Shown piece after piece: positions 25,244 through 33,268 of a DNA stretch of 64,000 bases. Source of the stretch: Arthrobacter jiangjiafuii. Its GTDB lineage: Bacteria > Actinomycetota > Actinomycetes > Actinomycetales > Micrococcaceae. The translations under genes were made by a program, and so were the position numbers. Each line of letters opens with the position of its first letter. The first letter of the stretch is position 1. The DNA is taken from NCBI RefSeq assembly GCF_018622995.1, contig NZ_CP076022.1:248001-312000 (forward strand). The letters run 5' to 3'. The notes below the pieces were generated by a model, which was given only the letters and a program-made list of their open reading frames with translations, had not been told where the DNA came from and made no database searches.

Positions 25244-26439
25244 GAAGCGACCGCCAATGAACCGAGCCCCGCCGGGTGCCCGGTAGCCATGGTGTCCGCG
25301 GCAGTGTCTGACCCGGTGGGCAGCGCGACCACCACACCCTCGGAATTCCGTGTTTCGGCACGAAGCATGACGGCGTCGGCGGCGGCAAACCCGATGCGGA
25401 CGGTGGTGCCGGGGTGCGGCAGCTCAGCGAGTTCGAGGGCTTCGACGGCGAAGGGTTGCCCGGCAACGCGTCCCGCGATGAGGTGGGTCGATCCCCGCCA
25501 CTGGATTTCCTCGACCTGCATTTCCAGTTCGTTCTCGGCGCGCTCACCGGCCGCGAGCAGGATGACCCGGTGTGGACGCAGTGACAGCTTGGCGGTGAGT
25601 TCCGCAGCCTGGACTGTTGGAGCGATCTTCAACAATTCCGGGTGTCCGGGCAGGAGCGCTTCGGTGGCGGAGGAAATGGTCACGGGAAGCACGTTGGAGG
25701 AGCCCAGGAAGCGGGCGGTGAATTCGAACTCCGGATCTCGGTACAACTTCTCGGCGGTGCCGTATTCGACGAGCCGGGAATTTGCCATAACTGCGATCCG
25801 GTCGGCCAGGGTGAGGGCTTCGTTTTGCCCGTGGGTAACGTACAGCATGGTGACGTCGGGCAGTTCCCGGTGCAGCCGCCCGAGCTCAGCCAGCATGCCT
25901 TGCCGTAGTTGTGCGTCAAGGGCAGAGAGGGGTTCATCGAACAGGAGCACTTCCGGGCGGGGTGCGAGGGCGCGGGCAATGGCAATGCGTTGCTGCTGGC
26001 CGCCGGAGAGAGTGCGCGGGTGCCGGTCGGCTTTGTCTGCCATACCGACCATTTCGAGGGCTTCGCCGACGCGGACGGCGATCTCGCGGCGCGGGATCTT
26101 GCGGGTCTTGAGCCCGAACGCGACGTTCTCAGCCACGGTCATGTGCGGGAAGAGGGCGTAGTTTTGGACGACCATGCCGATGCCGCGTTCCCGCGGTTCG
26201 CAGTGGGTGACATCCTTGCCGGAGAGCAGGATCTGCCCGGCGGAAGGTTCAGCGAACCCGGCGACAGCGCGCAGTGCCGTGGTTTTTCCGGCACCGGAGG
26301 GGCCCAACAGGGCGACGACTTCGCCGCGGCCTACAGAAAGGGTGAGGTCCTCAAGAATGACGACGCCGCCGCTGCCACGCACGGTAACGTTGCGGAATTC
26401 GATTCCCGGGGAGCGAGTGGTGCTGGTGCTAGTGATCAC
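25240..26439 (-). CDS. phnT: AEP ABC importer ATP-binding protein (PhnT-like)
   Basis: The 399-residue protein has Walker A GPSGAGKT at 46-53, the Q-loop VVQNYALFPH near 89-98, signature LSGGQQQR at 143-150, and Walker B VLLFDEPLSALD at 163-174. The C-terminal 160 residues form a TOBE-type regulatory domain (LRPHRVILLAAGER, IQWRGSTHLIAGRV). This is the MalK/PotA-like layout of PhnT. It powers import through PhnU/PhnV with PhnS as receptor. It lies 32 bases after the HAD gene and overlaps phnU. Confidence 0.92.
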   Translation of the reverse strand: MITSTSTTRSPGIEFRNVTVRGSGGVVILEDLTLSVGRGEVVALLGPSGAGKTTALRAVAGFAEPSAGQILLSGKDVTHCEPRERGIGMVVQNYALFPHMTVAENVAFGLKTRKIPRREIAVRVGEALEMVGMADKADRHPRTLSGGQQQRIAIARALAPRPEVLLFDEPLSALDAQLRQGMLAELGRLHRELPDVTMLYVTHGQNEALTLADRIAVMANSRLVEYGTAEKLYRDPEFEFTARFLGSSNVLPVTISSATEALLPGHPELLKIAPTVQAAELTAKLSLRPHRVILLAAGERAENELEMQVEEIQWRGSTHLIAGRVAGQPFAVEALELAELPHPGTTVRIGFAAADAVMLRAETRNSEGVVVALPTGSDTAADTMATGHPAGLGSLAVAS

Positions 26440-26471
26440 GAAATGTCCTCCTCAATGTGTAGAAGTGCAGG

Positions 26472-27206
26472 TCAGGGGAGGGCGATACCAAGCAGCGCCG
26501 GCAGGTCGGCGATGGAGGCGAGAATGTGGGTGGCGCCGGCGTCTTTCAACTGCTGTTCAGTGTGGGCTCCAGTCAGCACGCCGATTGCGGCGGCAGCTCC
26601 GGAACGCACACCGGTGAGGATGTCATTGGCGGTGTCTCCGACAACGATCATGTTCGCCACGGATTCGGTTTCCGTCGCGATCAGCGCGGCCAGGGCCATG
26701 TCCGGGAAGGGGCGGCCGCGGCCGGCCTGGGCCGGGGTGAGGGTCACATCGGCGATATCCGACCAGCCCAGTGAGTCCAAGAGGGCGGTTTGTGTCTCTA
26801 CGGCGAATCCGGTGGTCATGGCGATCTTGACCCCTGCGTTCCGCAGGGCGGCCATCGCAGCGGCTGCGCCGGGGATCTCTTCGGCAGCACCGTCCGCGAC
26901 GATCTGGCGGTAGGCGCTTTCGAAGGCGGCATTGGCACGCTGTGCCTTGTCTTCATTGCCGCCGGCGAGGTGGCGGAACACAACGATCTTCGAGTAGCCC
27001 ATCGTGACGCGGACGTAGTCGAGCATTGCTTCCAGTGCGTCGTCGTCCGCGGCCAGCTGTTCGGCCTCGTTGGCGGCGAGGAATGCCTGCTCCACGAGTC
27101 CGTCGTCGGTGATGGTGGTGCCGGCCATATCGAGCACGGCGAGGGTGATGGGTGCTGCATCAGCACTGGAGCTGAGCCGGGCGGAGCGGGGCAGGGTGAT
27201 GGTCAT
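26472..27206 (-). CDS. Phosphonatase-like HAD hydrolase (TIGR03351 type)
   Basis: The 244-residue HAD protein has nucleophile motif LDMAGT at 25-30 (Asp26; Ala28 in place of the usual second Asp, as in PhnX). MGYSK at 69-73 places Lys73 where phosphonoacetaldehyde hydrolase carries its Schiff-base lysine. Motif II is in AMTTGFAVE near 113-121 and motif III in VGDTANDI near 196-203. It should cleave the C-P bond of phosphonoacetaldehyde or a close analogue, giving phosphate and an aldehyde. GGAG lies about 8 bases before the ATG. It is second in the operon, between the flavin oxidase and PhnT. The Lys assignment is by eye from the M-G-x-x-K pattern. Confidence 0.88.
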   Translation of the reverse strand: MTITLPRSARLSSSADAAPITLAVLDMAGTTITDDGLVEQAFLAANEAEQLAADDDALEAMLDYVRVTMGYSKIVVFRHLAGGNEDKAQRANAAFESAYRQIVADGAAEEIPGAAAAMAALRNAGVKIAMTTGFAVETQTALLDSLGWSDIADVTLTPAQAGRGRPFPDMALAALIATETESVANMIVVGDTANDILTGVRSGAAAAIGVLTGAHTEQQLKDAGATHILASIADLPALLGIALP

Positions 27207-27217
27207 GGGGGTTTCTC

Positions 27218-28375
27218 CTAAACGAGTGTGCGGACTGCGGATGCGGTTGTGGAACGGGCAAAGGTGTGTGGGGCTATGCCCAGGGCGGTGGTCATTCCGA
27301 TTCCGGTGGCCACGGTGACGACGTGCACGCCGGGAGCCGGTTCCTCGAGCACAAACTCCTGGGTGGGTGCGGATGCGTATACGCCCTGCCAGCGCTCCAG
27401 GACCGGCAGGTCGGTGAGTCCGAAGAGTGTTTTGGTTTCCCCAATGAGCAGGTCAAAGCCTGCCTCGGACTGGAACGGGGGAGAATCGATGGAGCGTTCA
27501 TGGGTGTCCCCGACGATGAGGCTTCCGTCCGGTGGCGAGGTGTACATCTGGTTGAGGTCATAAGAGATGCCTGCCGGCTGCTCCCGTGCGAGGCGTTCCC
27601 GCAGTGCCGGTGCGGATGGTTGCGCGGCGAAACCGGAGTAACGCAGCAAGGACCAGCCGGTCAGCAGCGGCGTCGCCAGCGGCATCCGCAACGTCGGAGC
27701 TGCTTTGAGCATGTGCAGGCGGCAGCGGACGATGCCAATACGTTCCGCGATTTCCGGATACAGCCGGTCGAGGTCGTGGTTCGTGGCCACAACGATCATG
27801 TCGGCAGCAATGGTTCCCCGGGTTGTTTCCACGTGACCGGAGGAGACGGCGGCAACACGGGTGCGCCACGCGAAGTCGACTCCCTGCGTTGCCAGCCAGG
27901 CAGCGATCTCAGGGGCCGCTTCGCGGGGATCAACCTGCAGGTCTGCCGGCAGCCAGGCGCCGCCGAGCACTCCCTCCGTGGCGACGGGCACCTTAGCGAG
28001 CAATTCGTCTGCGGTGAGCATGCGGGAGTGTTCCGGTCCGGCAACCGCGGTGAACTCCTGCAATACGGCGAGTTCTTCCTCCCGGCGGGCGACGATCGTG
28101 GTGCCGCTCTCCCGGGCGAAGAATCCGACCTGATCCGCAAGCTCCAGCCACCGGTTGCGGGCTTCATTGGCGAAGCCGGCCGCGATGCCAGTCTGGGGAG
28201 TGAGGCAGGCATGGCCGAAGTTGCGCACTGATGCGCCGGTTACGCCTGTGGCCTGGTCGATGACCAGGACGCGTGCTCCCTGGCGCAGGCCTTCATAGGC
28301 GTGGGCGAGACCGACGATGCCGGCTCCGACAACAACGACGTCGTAGCGGCGAGAAGAATGGTGGGGAAGGTTCAT
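27218..28375 (-). CDS. FAD-dependent amine oxidase of phosphonate operons (TIGR03364 type)
   Basis: The 385-residue DAO/glycine-oxidase-like flavoprotein has dinucleotide motif VVVGAGIVGLAHA at 14-26, GASVRNFGHACLTPQTG near 50-66 (flavin contact region of this clade), and VVTVATGIGMTTALGIAPHTF near the C-terminus. The clade is known for its association with phosphonatase-like HAD genes and phosphonate importers. It is proposed to oxidise AEP or an N-substituted AEP to phosphonoacetaldehyde, doing the job of the transaminase PhnW, which is absent here. The ATG at 28375 is preferred to 28405. It is the first gene of the operon, divergent from the GntR gene. Confidence 0.88.
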   Translation of the reverse strand: MNLPHHSSRRYDVVVVGAGIVGLAHAYEGLRQGARVLVIDQATGVTGASVRNFGHACLTPQTGIAAGFANEARNRWLELADQVGFFARESGTTIVARREEELAVLQEFTAVAGPEHSRMLTADELLAKVPVATEGVLGGAWLPADLQVDPREAAPEIAAWLATQGVDFAWRTRVAAVSSGHVETTRGTIAADMIVVATNHDLDRLYPEIAERIGIVRCRLHMLKAAPTLRMPLATPLLTGWSLLRYSGFAAQPSAPALRERLAREQPAGISYDLNQMYTSPPDGSLIVGDTHERSIDSPPFQSEAGFDLLIGETKTLFGLTDLPVLERWQGVYASAPTQEFVLEEPAPGVHVVTVATGIGMTTALGIAPHTFARSTTASAVRTLV

Positions 28376-28413
28376 ACGGACCACGATGCCAGCCCCATCA
28401 CCCACTTAGGTAG

Positions 28414-28450
28414 ACATCTGGAAGGAATTAATCTGCTGTTAACCAGATGT
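28414..28450. promoter_or_regulatory. Long-spaced inverted repeat ACATCTGG-N21-CCAGATGT
   Basis: ACATCTGG at 28414-28421 and CCAGATGT at 28443-28450 are perfect complements about three helical turns apart. They lie between the phosphonate operon and its divergent GntR gene. A likely operator pair, or an operator plus loop for the UTRA-type GntR repressor. Confidence 0.55.
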
Positions 28451-28458
28451 ATATATAC
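28449..28458. promoter_or_regulatory. Palindrome GTATATATAC in the GntR/phn intergenic region
   Basis: A perfect 10-bp palindrome directly after the long-spaced repeat, close to the GT-TA-AC style of HutC/UTRA GntR sites. It may be part of the same operator or an AT-rich -10 region. Confidence 0.4.
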
Positions 28459-28523
28459 GTTTACCGGCATTACGACACACCTGAGATCCGTCCGGCGGCG
28501 GAGCAGCTCAGTAGTATGAACAT

Positions 28524-29267
28524 GTGGCCGAGATGATGTACAACCGGATCGCTGACGCATTGCGGCAGCAGATAGTCTCGGGCGTGCTCCCGCCCGGGGC
28601 AGAGCTTCCGCCCGAAGGCGAACTTGCCGTGCAGTGGAAGTCCTCCCGCGGGCCGGTCCGCAATGCACTCGGCGCGCTGCGGGCGGAGGGTCTGATCGAA
28701 ACGACGCGCGGGCGGCCCAGCCGCGTTCTCTCCCGTAAGGCCCGGCAGGCCGCGGACGTGTATATTCCCTTCACGCGCTGGGCCGAGAGCTTCGGGCGCA
28801 AGCCGAGCGCCCGTACCGAAGCCCTGGGCCTACGGCGTGCGGATGCGGTCACTGCGCAGGCACTGAATGTCGAGCCGGGGACGTTGATAGTCGATCTCAC
28901 GCGCCTGCGGATGTTGGACGGAGTGCCGACCATGCTCGAGCGCACCAGCTTCATTGAACATGTTGGCCGGCTCCTGTTTGAAGTGGACCTGGATACCGTC
29001 TCCATCACGGAGTACCTCGCCTCCCGCGGGCATCGTTTCAGCGGCGTCACCCATGAGATCGACGCCGTCGCAGCCAACGACGTTGACGCCCGCATGCTCG
29101 AGGTTGAACTCGGCTCTCCCATCCTGCGGCTGCGGCGTACCTCGGTTGACGCCAACGGGACCGCATTCGAGTATTCCGACGACCGCTACCGCAGTGACAT
29201 CGTCCGTTTCACCGTCGATGCTTCCGGCCGCCAGGCCGACGGCTCCCACCTCATTCAGCCGAAGTAG
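28524..29267 (+). CDS. GntR-family regulator with UTRA domain (phosphonate operon)
   Basis: The 247-residue protein has the GntR winged helix at 4-75 (YNRIADALRQQIVSG, LPPEGELAVQWKSSRGPVRNAL, LRAEGLIETTRGRPSRV) and a UTRA ligand domain at about 90-240 (NVEPGTLIVDLTRLRMLDGVPT, LGSPILRLRRTSVDANG, YRSDIVRFTV). The start is a GTG at 28524; ATGs at 28533 and 28536 are alternatives and none has a strong ribosome site. It is divergent from the AEP operon and most likely represses it until a phosphonate ligand binds the UTRA domain, acting at the repeats in 28414-28458. Confidence 0.9.
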   Translation: MAEMMYNRIADALRQQIVSGVLPPGAELPPEGELAVQWKSSRGPVRNALGALRAEGLIETTRGRPSRVLSRKARQAADVYIPFTRWAESFGRKPSARTEALGLRRADAVTAQALNVEPGTLIVDLTRLRMLDGVPTMLERTSFIEHVGRLLFEVDLDTVSITEYLASRGHRFSGVTHEIDAVAANDVDARMLEVELGSPILRLRRTSVDANGTAFEYSDDRYRSDIVRFTVDASGRQADGSHLIQPK

Positions 29268-29277
29268 ACTGGCCCGC

Positions 29278-30045
29278 TTAGAACAGCGGCCAAGGAACCG
29301 CGGGCATGTCGCCGCTCGGAGCGGGGAACTTCCCGGCCCGGCGCAGCCGGGCGCAGCGCGCGGCAAGTGAAGCAATCTCCTCGGCGGTGAGCAGCTTCGC
29401 CAGGTTCCGGCCCAGTTCACCCTCCAGTCCGGAGAGAACACAGTCGATCCCCGCGAGTTCCTCGGTGCTCAGCGCCTCGCCGATCCAGCCCCACAGCACC
29501 GTCCGCAGCTTGTGGTCGCTGTGGCAGGTCAGCCCGTGGTCCACGCCGAACCGGTGCCCGTCGCCCATGGCGAGGATGTGGTCGCCCTTGCGGTCGGCAT
29601 TGTTGACGAGCACGTCGAACACCGCCATCCGCCGCAGTGCCGGGGTGTCTTCGTGGATGAGGGCGACGGCCCGCCCGTTCTGATCCTCACCCTCCAGGAC
29701 CTGCTTCCAGCCGGTTTCCGGCACGTCGTCCGCCGGTACCAGGTCCACCGCGGTCTGCTCCGGGTCTGTCTCCTGCCACAGCTGGACCATGCCCTCGCCG
29801 AACGGGCCGTCGCGCAGCCAGGTGCGCGGCACGATGTTCCACCCCAGCGCCTCCGAGACCAGGTAGGCGGCCACCTCGCGGTGTGCCAGGCAGCCGTCGG
29901 GGAAGTCCCACAGCGGCTGCTCGCCCGCGATCGGTTTGTAGACGACGGCGGCGTCGCCGATGCTGCCCAGGAAGGTGGCGTTGGACGCCGTCGTGATGCG
30001 GCCGGTGAGCGTGAGCTCGGCGGTCACCAGGTCGGGCGCCGGCAT
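29278..30045 (-). CDS. SCO1664-family protein (PI3/PI4-kinase-like fold), intact copy
   Basis: The 255-residue protein is of the conserved actinobacterial SCO1664 family. AVVYKPIAGEQPLWDFPDG at about 34-52 resembles the nucleotide-binding lysine region of PI3/PI4-kinase-like folds. FDVLVNNADRKGDHIL near 140-155 gives the catalytic N-A-D-R-K segment, and GVDHGLTCH near 162-170 the metal-binding Asp. Substrate unknown. It follows DUF3090 with a 1-base overlap and the MSMEG_4193-type phosphatase, the usual family order. Three decayed 3' copies of this gene lie at 10.8-15.6 kb in the same orientation. Its stop is 10 bases from the convergent GntR stop. Confidence 0.9.
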   Translation of the reverse strand: MPAPDLVTAELTLTGRITTASNATFLGSIGDAAVVYKPIAGEQPLWDFPDGCLAHREVAAYLVSEALGWNIVPRTWLRDGPFGEGMVQLWQETDPEQTAVDLVPADDVPETGWKQVLEGEDQNGRAVALIHEDTPALRRMAVFDVLVNNADRKGDHILAMGDGHRFGVDHGLTCHSDHKLRTVLWGWIGEALSTEELAGIDCVLSGLEGELGRNLAKLLTAEEIASLAARCARLRRAGKFPAPSGDMPAVPWPLF

Positions 30046-30605
30046 CAGTTCTCGGGGAAGGTGCAGGTGTGCCCGTCGGCGTCGATCGGCTGGCCGCAGA
30101 TCACGCAGATCGGACGCCCGGCGCCCACAACCTCCCGCGTGCGCTTGGCGAAGGCCCGGGCGGTGCCCACCGGCATCTTCACCCGCAGCACCTCTTCGGC
30201 GTCGTCGGTCTCGTCGTCCTCGTCCGCGAGGAATCCGTCGTCGTCCTCCTCCACCTCGGCCAGGGGGTAGGCCTCGATGACGAGCTGCGCCGTCGTCGGG
30301 TCCCAGCCCAGGCTCATCATGCCGGTGCGGAACTGTTCCTCCACCGGCTCGAGGTCGTCATTGTCGACCAGCTCGAGGGGAGTGCTGGTGGGCACGTGGA
30401 AGGGGTTGCCGTCGAGGGTGAGGAGCTGGTCGAGGATCTCGTCGATCTTCTCGGCGAGCTGGGCCGACTGCTGCTTCTCGAGGGCGATGCTGACGATTTG
30501 CTTCCCGGTCCGCACCTGCAGGTAGAACGTGCGCTGCCCCGGCACGCCGACAGTGCCGACGACGACGCGGTCAGGCCAGGCGAATTCGTGAACGGTTGTA
30601 GGCAT
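30045..30605 (-). CDS. DUF3090 family protein
   Basis: The 186-residue protein is of the DUF3090 family: FAWPDRVVVGTVGVPGQRTFYLQVR at the N-terminus, a long acidic middle (EEDDDGFLADEDDETDD), and a C-terminal zinc-ribbon-like CVICGQPIDADGHTC at 168-182. Function unknown; conserved with SCO1664 and the histidine phosphatase across Actinobacteria, often near mycothiol-ligase genes, though none is visible in this window. It lies 9 bases after the phosphatase stop. Confidence 0.93.
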   Translation of the reverse strand: MPTTVHEFAWPDRVVVGTVGVPGQRTFYLQVRTGKQIVSIALEKQQSAQLAEKIDEILDQLLTLDGNPFHVPTSTPLELVDNDDLEPVEEQFRTGMMSLGWDPTTAQLVIEAYPLAEVEEDDDGFLADEDDETDDAEEVLRVKMPVGTARAFAKRTREVVGAGRPICVICGQPIDADGHTCTFPEN

Positions 30606-30614
30606 AGGACTACT

Positions 30615-31322
30615 TTAGGCGCCCCGGGCCGGTGGCGCCGCGTGCCCTGCGCCACCGCCGACCGGTGCATCCTCAGATGGTGGGCTGGCCGCCAGCCAGG
30701 ACAGGTCCCCGGCGTCGGTGTTGGTGGCGTGCACGGTGGGGCGTCCCGGGCCGTAGCGCACGATCGACACGGAGGCCGGCCCCACATTGATGCGCTGGAA
30801 CAGGTCCAGGTGCATGCCGAGCGCGTCGGCGAGGACCGACTTGATGATGTCGCCGTGGCTCACCGCCACCCACACGGCCCCCGGCCCGTGCTCGGCCTCG
30901 AAGCCTGCATCGAGGCGCCGGATCGCCGCTACCGACCGGGCCTGCATCGCGGCCATGGACTCGCCGCCGGGAAAGACGACGGCGGAGGGCTGCGACTGCA
31001 CCGTCGCCCACAGCTTCTCCTTCGCGACCTCCTCGAGCGTGCGGCCCTGCCAGGAGCCGTAATCGCACTCGGTGAGATCGAGCTCCACCGGCGTATGCGG
31101 GGTGCCAGACTGGCGGTCCAGGATGTACTGAGCGGTCTGCCGGCAGCGCTCGAGCGGGCTCGACACCACTCCGACCAGGGGCACGACGGCGAGCCGGTCC
31201 CCGGTCGCGGCCGCCTGGTCGCGGCCCACCTGGTCGAGGTCGACACCGGGGGTGCGGCCGGCCAGCAGGCCGGAGGCGTTCGCTGTGGTGCGGCCGTGCC
31301 GCACGAGGATTACTGTTGCCAT
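30615..31322 (-). CDS. MSMEG_4193-type phosphomutase-like histidine phosphatase
   Basis: The 235-residue protein of the histidine-phosphatase superfamily has LVRHGRTTANASG at 6-18 (catalytic His9 in RHG). The second conserved elements are SSPLERCRQTAQ near 55-66, Glu in DLTECDYG near 82-89, and VSHGDIIKSVLADALG near 157-172 (second His). It acts on a small phosphorylated metabolite not known for this subgroup. First gene of the phosphatase-DUF3090-SCO1664 operon. The C-terminal 20 residues are low-complexity Gly/Ala/Pro. Confidence 0.92.
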   Translation of the reverse strand: MATVILVRHGRTTANASGLLAGRTPGVDLDQVGRDQAAATGDRLAVVPLVGVVSSPLERCRQTAQYILDRQSGTPHTPVELDLTECDYGSWQGRTLEEVAKEKLWATVQSQPSAVVFPGGESMAAMQARSVAAIRRLDAGFEAEHGPGAVWVAVSHGDIIKSVLADALGMHLDLFQRINVGPASVSIVRYGPGRPTVHATNTDAGDLSWLAASPPSEDAPVGGGAGHAAPPARGA

Positions 31323-31348
31323 CTCCCCAGCCTAGCCATCCGCCCCGC

Positions 31349-33268
31349 CTATTCCGGTTCGGCCCGCCCCACCTGGAGTCTGCCCGGCGGATCAGGCGTG
31401 GACGGGGCGCTCCATGACGAGGGCCGAAGGCTCCGCTTCGGGTTGCCATGCTGTCGCAGCACGCTGACTGCGAGCCAGATCAGTGTTCCTCCGATGAGGA
31501 TCATGGCGGTGCAGGTGAGCCATCCCCACGGGTCCGGCAGATACATCGCCAGGAACCACACCCGCACGTCGTGGTTTCCGGTCAGTTTCAGAACAACCGG
31601 GACCAGGCCCTGCGCGAAGAGGGCGAGCGGGCCGAGGACGAGGCCGACGAGCACCACGGCACGTTCCCGGCCCGACGGGACAGGTTCGTTCCCGGGAGCA
31701 GGCGCCTTCACCACGCCCGGTGCGGCCCGCCCGGAGCGCATAAGCAGCAACACCTCGGGGGCGGTGCGCTCCAGGCGGGCAGCGGCTGCCCGGCCCAGCC
31801 CCACGGCTACGAATGCGCCGACGGCGATACTGATCAGCACTCCGGCCCACTGAACGACAGGGTTTTCTCCGACGGTCCCGTACAGGACGATGCCGAGACC
31901 AGGCACCGGTGGTACGCATGCCGCGAAGAAGACCAGGAAGGCGGTGCCCACCCCCTCCGTTCCCCCGCCCGGGCTGTTCCTGCGCTCGTGCGCATCCGGG
32001 CCGGGCTCCGGCGCGGTCACCGAAGCGTAGGCGACCAGCCCTGCTCCGCCACCGAGGGTTGCGGTCACGGCTGCGAGAGCCCACGGCCACGCCCAGCTCA
32101 GGTTGCTCCATGCCGTGAACGCGACCGTGACGGCGATCGCGAGGGGGCCGAAGACGATGAGGTAAGCCCATTGCCGTGCCCGGACATCGGCCCGCTCAGT
32201 GCCGGTCTGGACCGTGATCCAAAGACCGGTTCCGTCGAACGAGTACATGTTGGCCAGCCAGGTGGCAGCCATGAGTGCGATGAGCGTACCGGCCCAGGGC
32301 AGCAGCTGCGCCGCACCGAAGGAGAGCGGCAAGACGGCGGTGAGCACTCCCCAAACGATCGGTACGGCGACGGCCGTGGTGCGGGCGGGGTCGCGCCGCC
32401 AGGAAAGCAACTCCTTCAGGACGATTGCGCCGGTCGGCCCATTGAAGGGGAAGCGTCGCGGCGTCGGACGCCCGGAGGTTCCGCGGACCACCGTCCGCGC
32501 ACCGCGCGCCTGGCCCAGCGCCGTGCCCCACGCGGCGAGCAGGGCCGCCGCCAGGACCAGCATCGCCATGACGATGCTCCACGCTTTTCCCCAGTCTCTT
32601 GCTCCGGCCGCCTCCACTGCGGCCAGCCCCCATCCGGACGGCGCCCACCGCAGTACCGACGCGACGCCGGACGGGAAGCCATGCTCGAAGATCCCGGAGA
32701 CCATCAAGCCGACCAGGACCATCCAACCGGACTGGGTGAGTACGAGTACTGTGGCCAGCGTTAGTCCGCTGAGGGCCGCGCCGGCACGGGCGCGGGCGAG
32801 ACGGCCGAACACCAGGTGGACCGTGCGCGAGATCAGCACCACCAAGCCGAGCTGAATGGCGGCCACCGGCACGGCCAGGAGGAAGGGCCAGGCGCCCAGG
32901 CGGGCACCGTATAGGGGGAGGCTGGCGAACAGCAGGATGGTCACGGCCGACGCGAGTCCGACGAATCCGGCCACCAGCAGCCCCGCGGCCAGTCGGTACC
33001 GCGGTATCGGGAGCGTCGCGAAATAGCCGGGGTGCAGCGGCTGTGCGGGCGACATCAGCGGTCCGACCACCCACCCGACGAGCCAGATGAGGTAGGCGGC
33101 CGCGAGCAGGTCCCCGGCGATCGCCGGCGCCGACCAGGCCGCAAGGGCCACCACCAGCAGGGCAGCGGATCCGCCCGCCGCGGCGCCCGTCCACGCCCAC
33201 GCCGCCCGCCCTCCGACAACCTGGTTGCGGGTCAGCGCCAGTTTCAGCCGGATCAGGTCTCCAACCAC
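31349..33268 (-). CDS. ABC-2-type transporter permease
   Basis: The 639-residue permease has about 14 hydrophobic segments. Two cytoplasmic loops are rich in Arg/Pro/Gly (RGARTVVRGTSGRPTPRR near 253; APEPGPDAHERRNSPGGGTE near 420). It forms the membrane part of an exporter with the ATPase encoded immediately before. The GTG at 33268, with AAGGG about 6 bases upstream, lies inside the end of the ATPase gene and gives a 16-base overlap; the frame is open further upstream but without similarity. The substrate is unknown; the large size and fused repeat resemble bacteriocin- or lipid-efflux permeases. Confidence 0.85.
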   Translation of the reverse strand: MVGDLIRLKLALTRNQVVGGRAAWAWTGAAAGGSAALLVVALAAWSAPAIAGDLLAAAYLIWLVGWVVGPLMSPAQPLHPGYFATLPIPRYRLAAGLLVAGFVGLASAVTILLFASLPLYGARLGAWPFLLAVPVAAIQLGLVVLISRTVHLVFGRLARARAGAALSGLTLATVLVLTQSGWMVLVGLMVSGIFEHGFPSGVASVLRWAPSGWGLAAVEAAGARDWGKAWSIVMAMLVLAAALLAAWGTALGQARGARTVVRGTSGRPTPRRFPFNGPTGAIVLKELLSWRRDPARTTAVAVPIVWGVLTAVLPLSFGAAQLLPWAGTLIALMAATWLANMYSFDGTGLWITVQTGTERADVRARQWAYLIVFGPLAIAVTVAFTAWSNLSWAWPWALAAVTATLGGGAGLVAYASVTAPEPGPDAHERRNSPGGGTEGVGTAFLVFFAACVPPVPGLGIVLYGTVGENPVVQWAGVLISIAVGAFVAVGLGRAAAARLERTAPEVLLLMRSGRAAPGVVKAPAPGNEPVPSGRERAVVLVGLVLGPLALFAQGLVPVVLKLTGNHDVRVWFLAMYLPDPWGWLTCTAMILIGGTLIWLAVSVLRQHGNPKRSLRPSSWSAPSTPDPPGRLQVGRAEPE

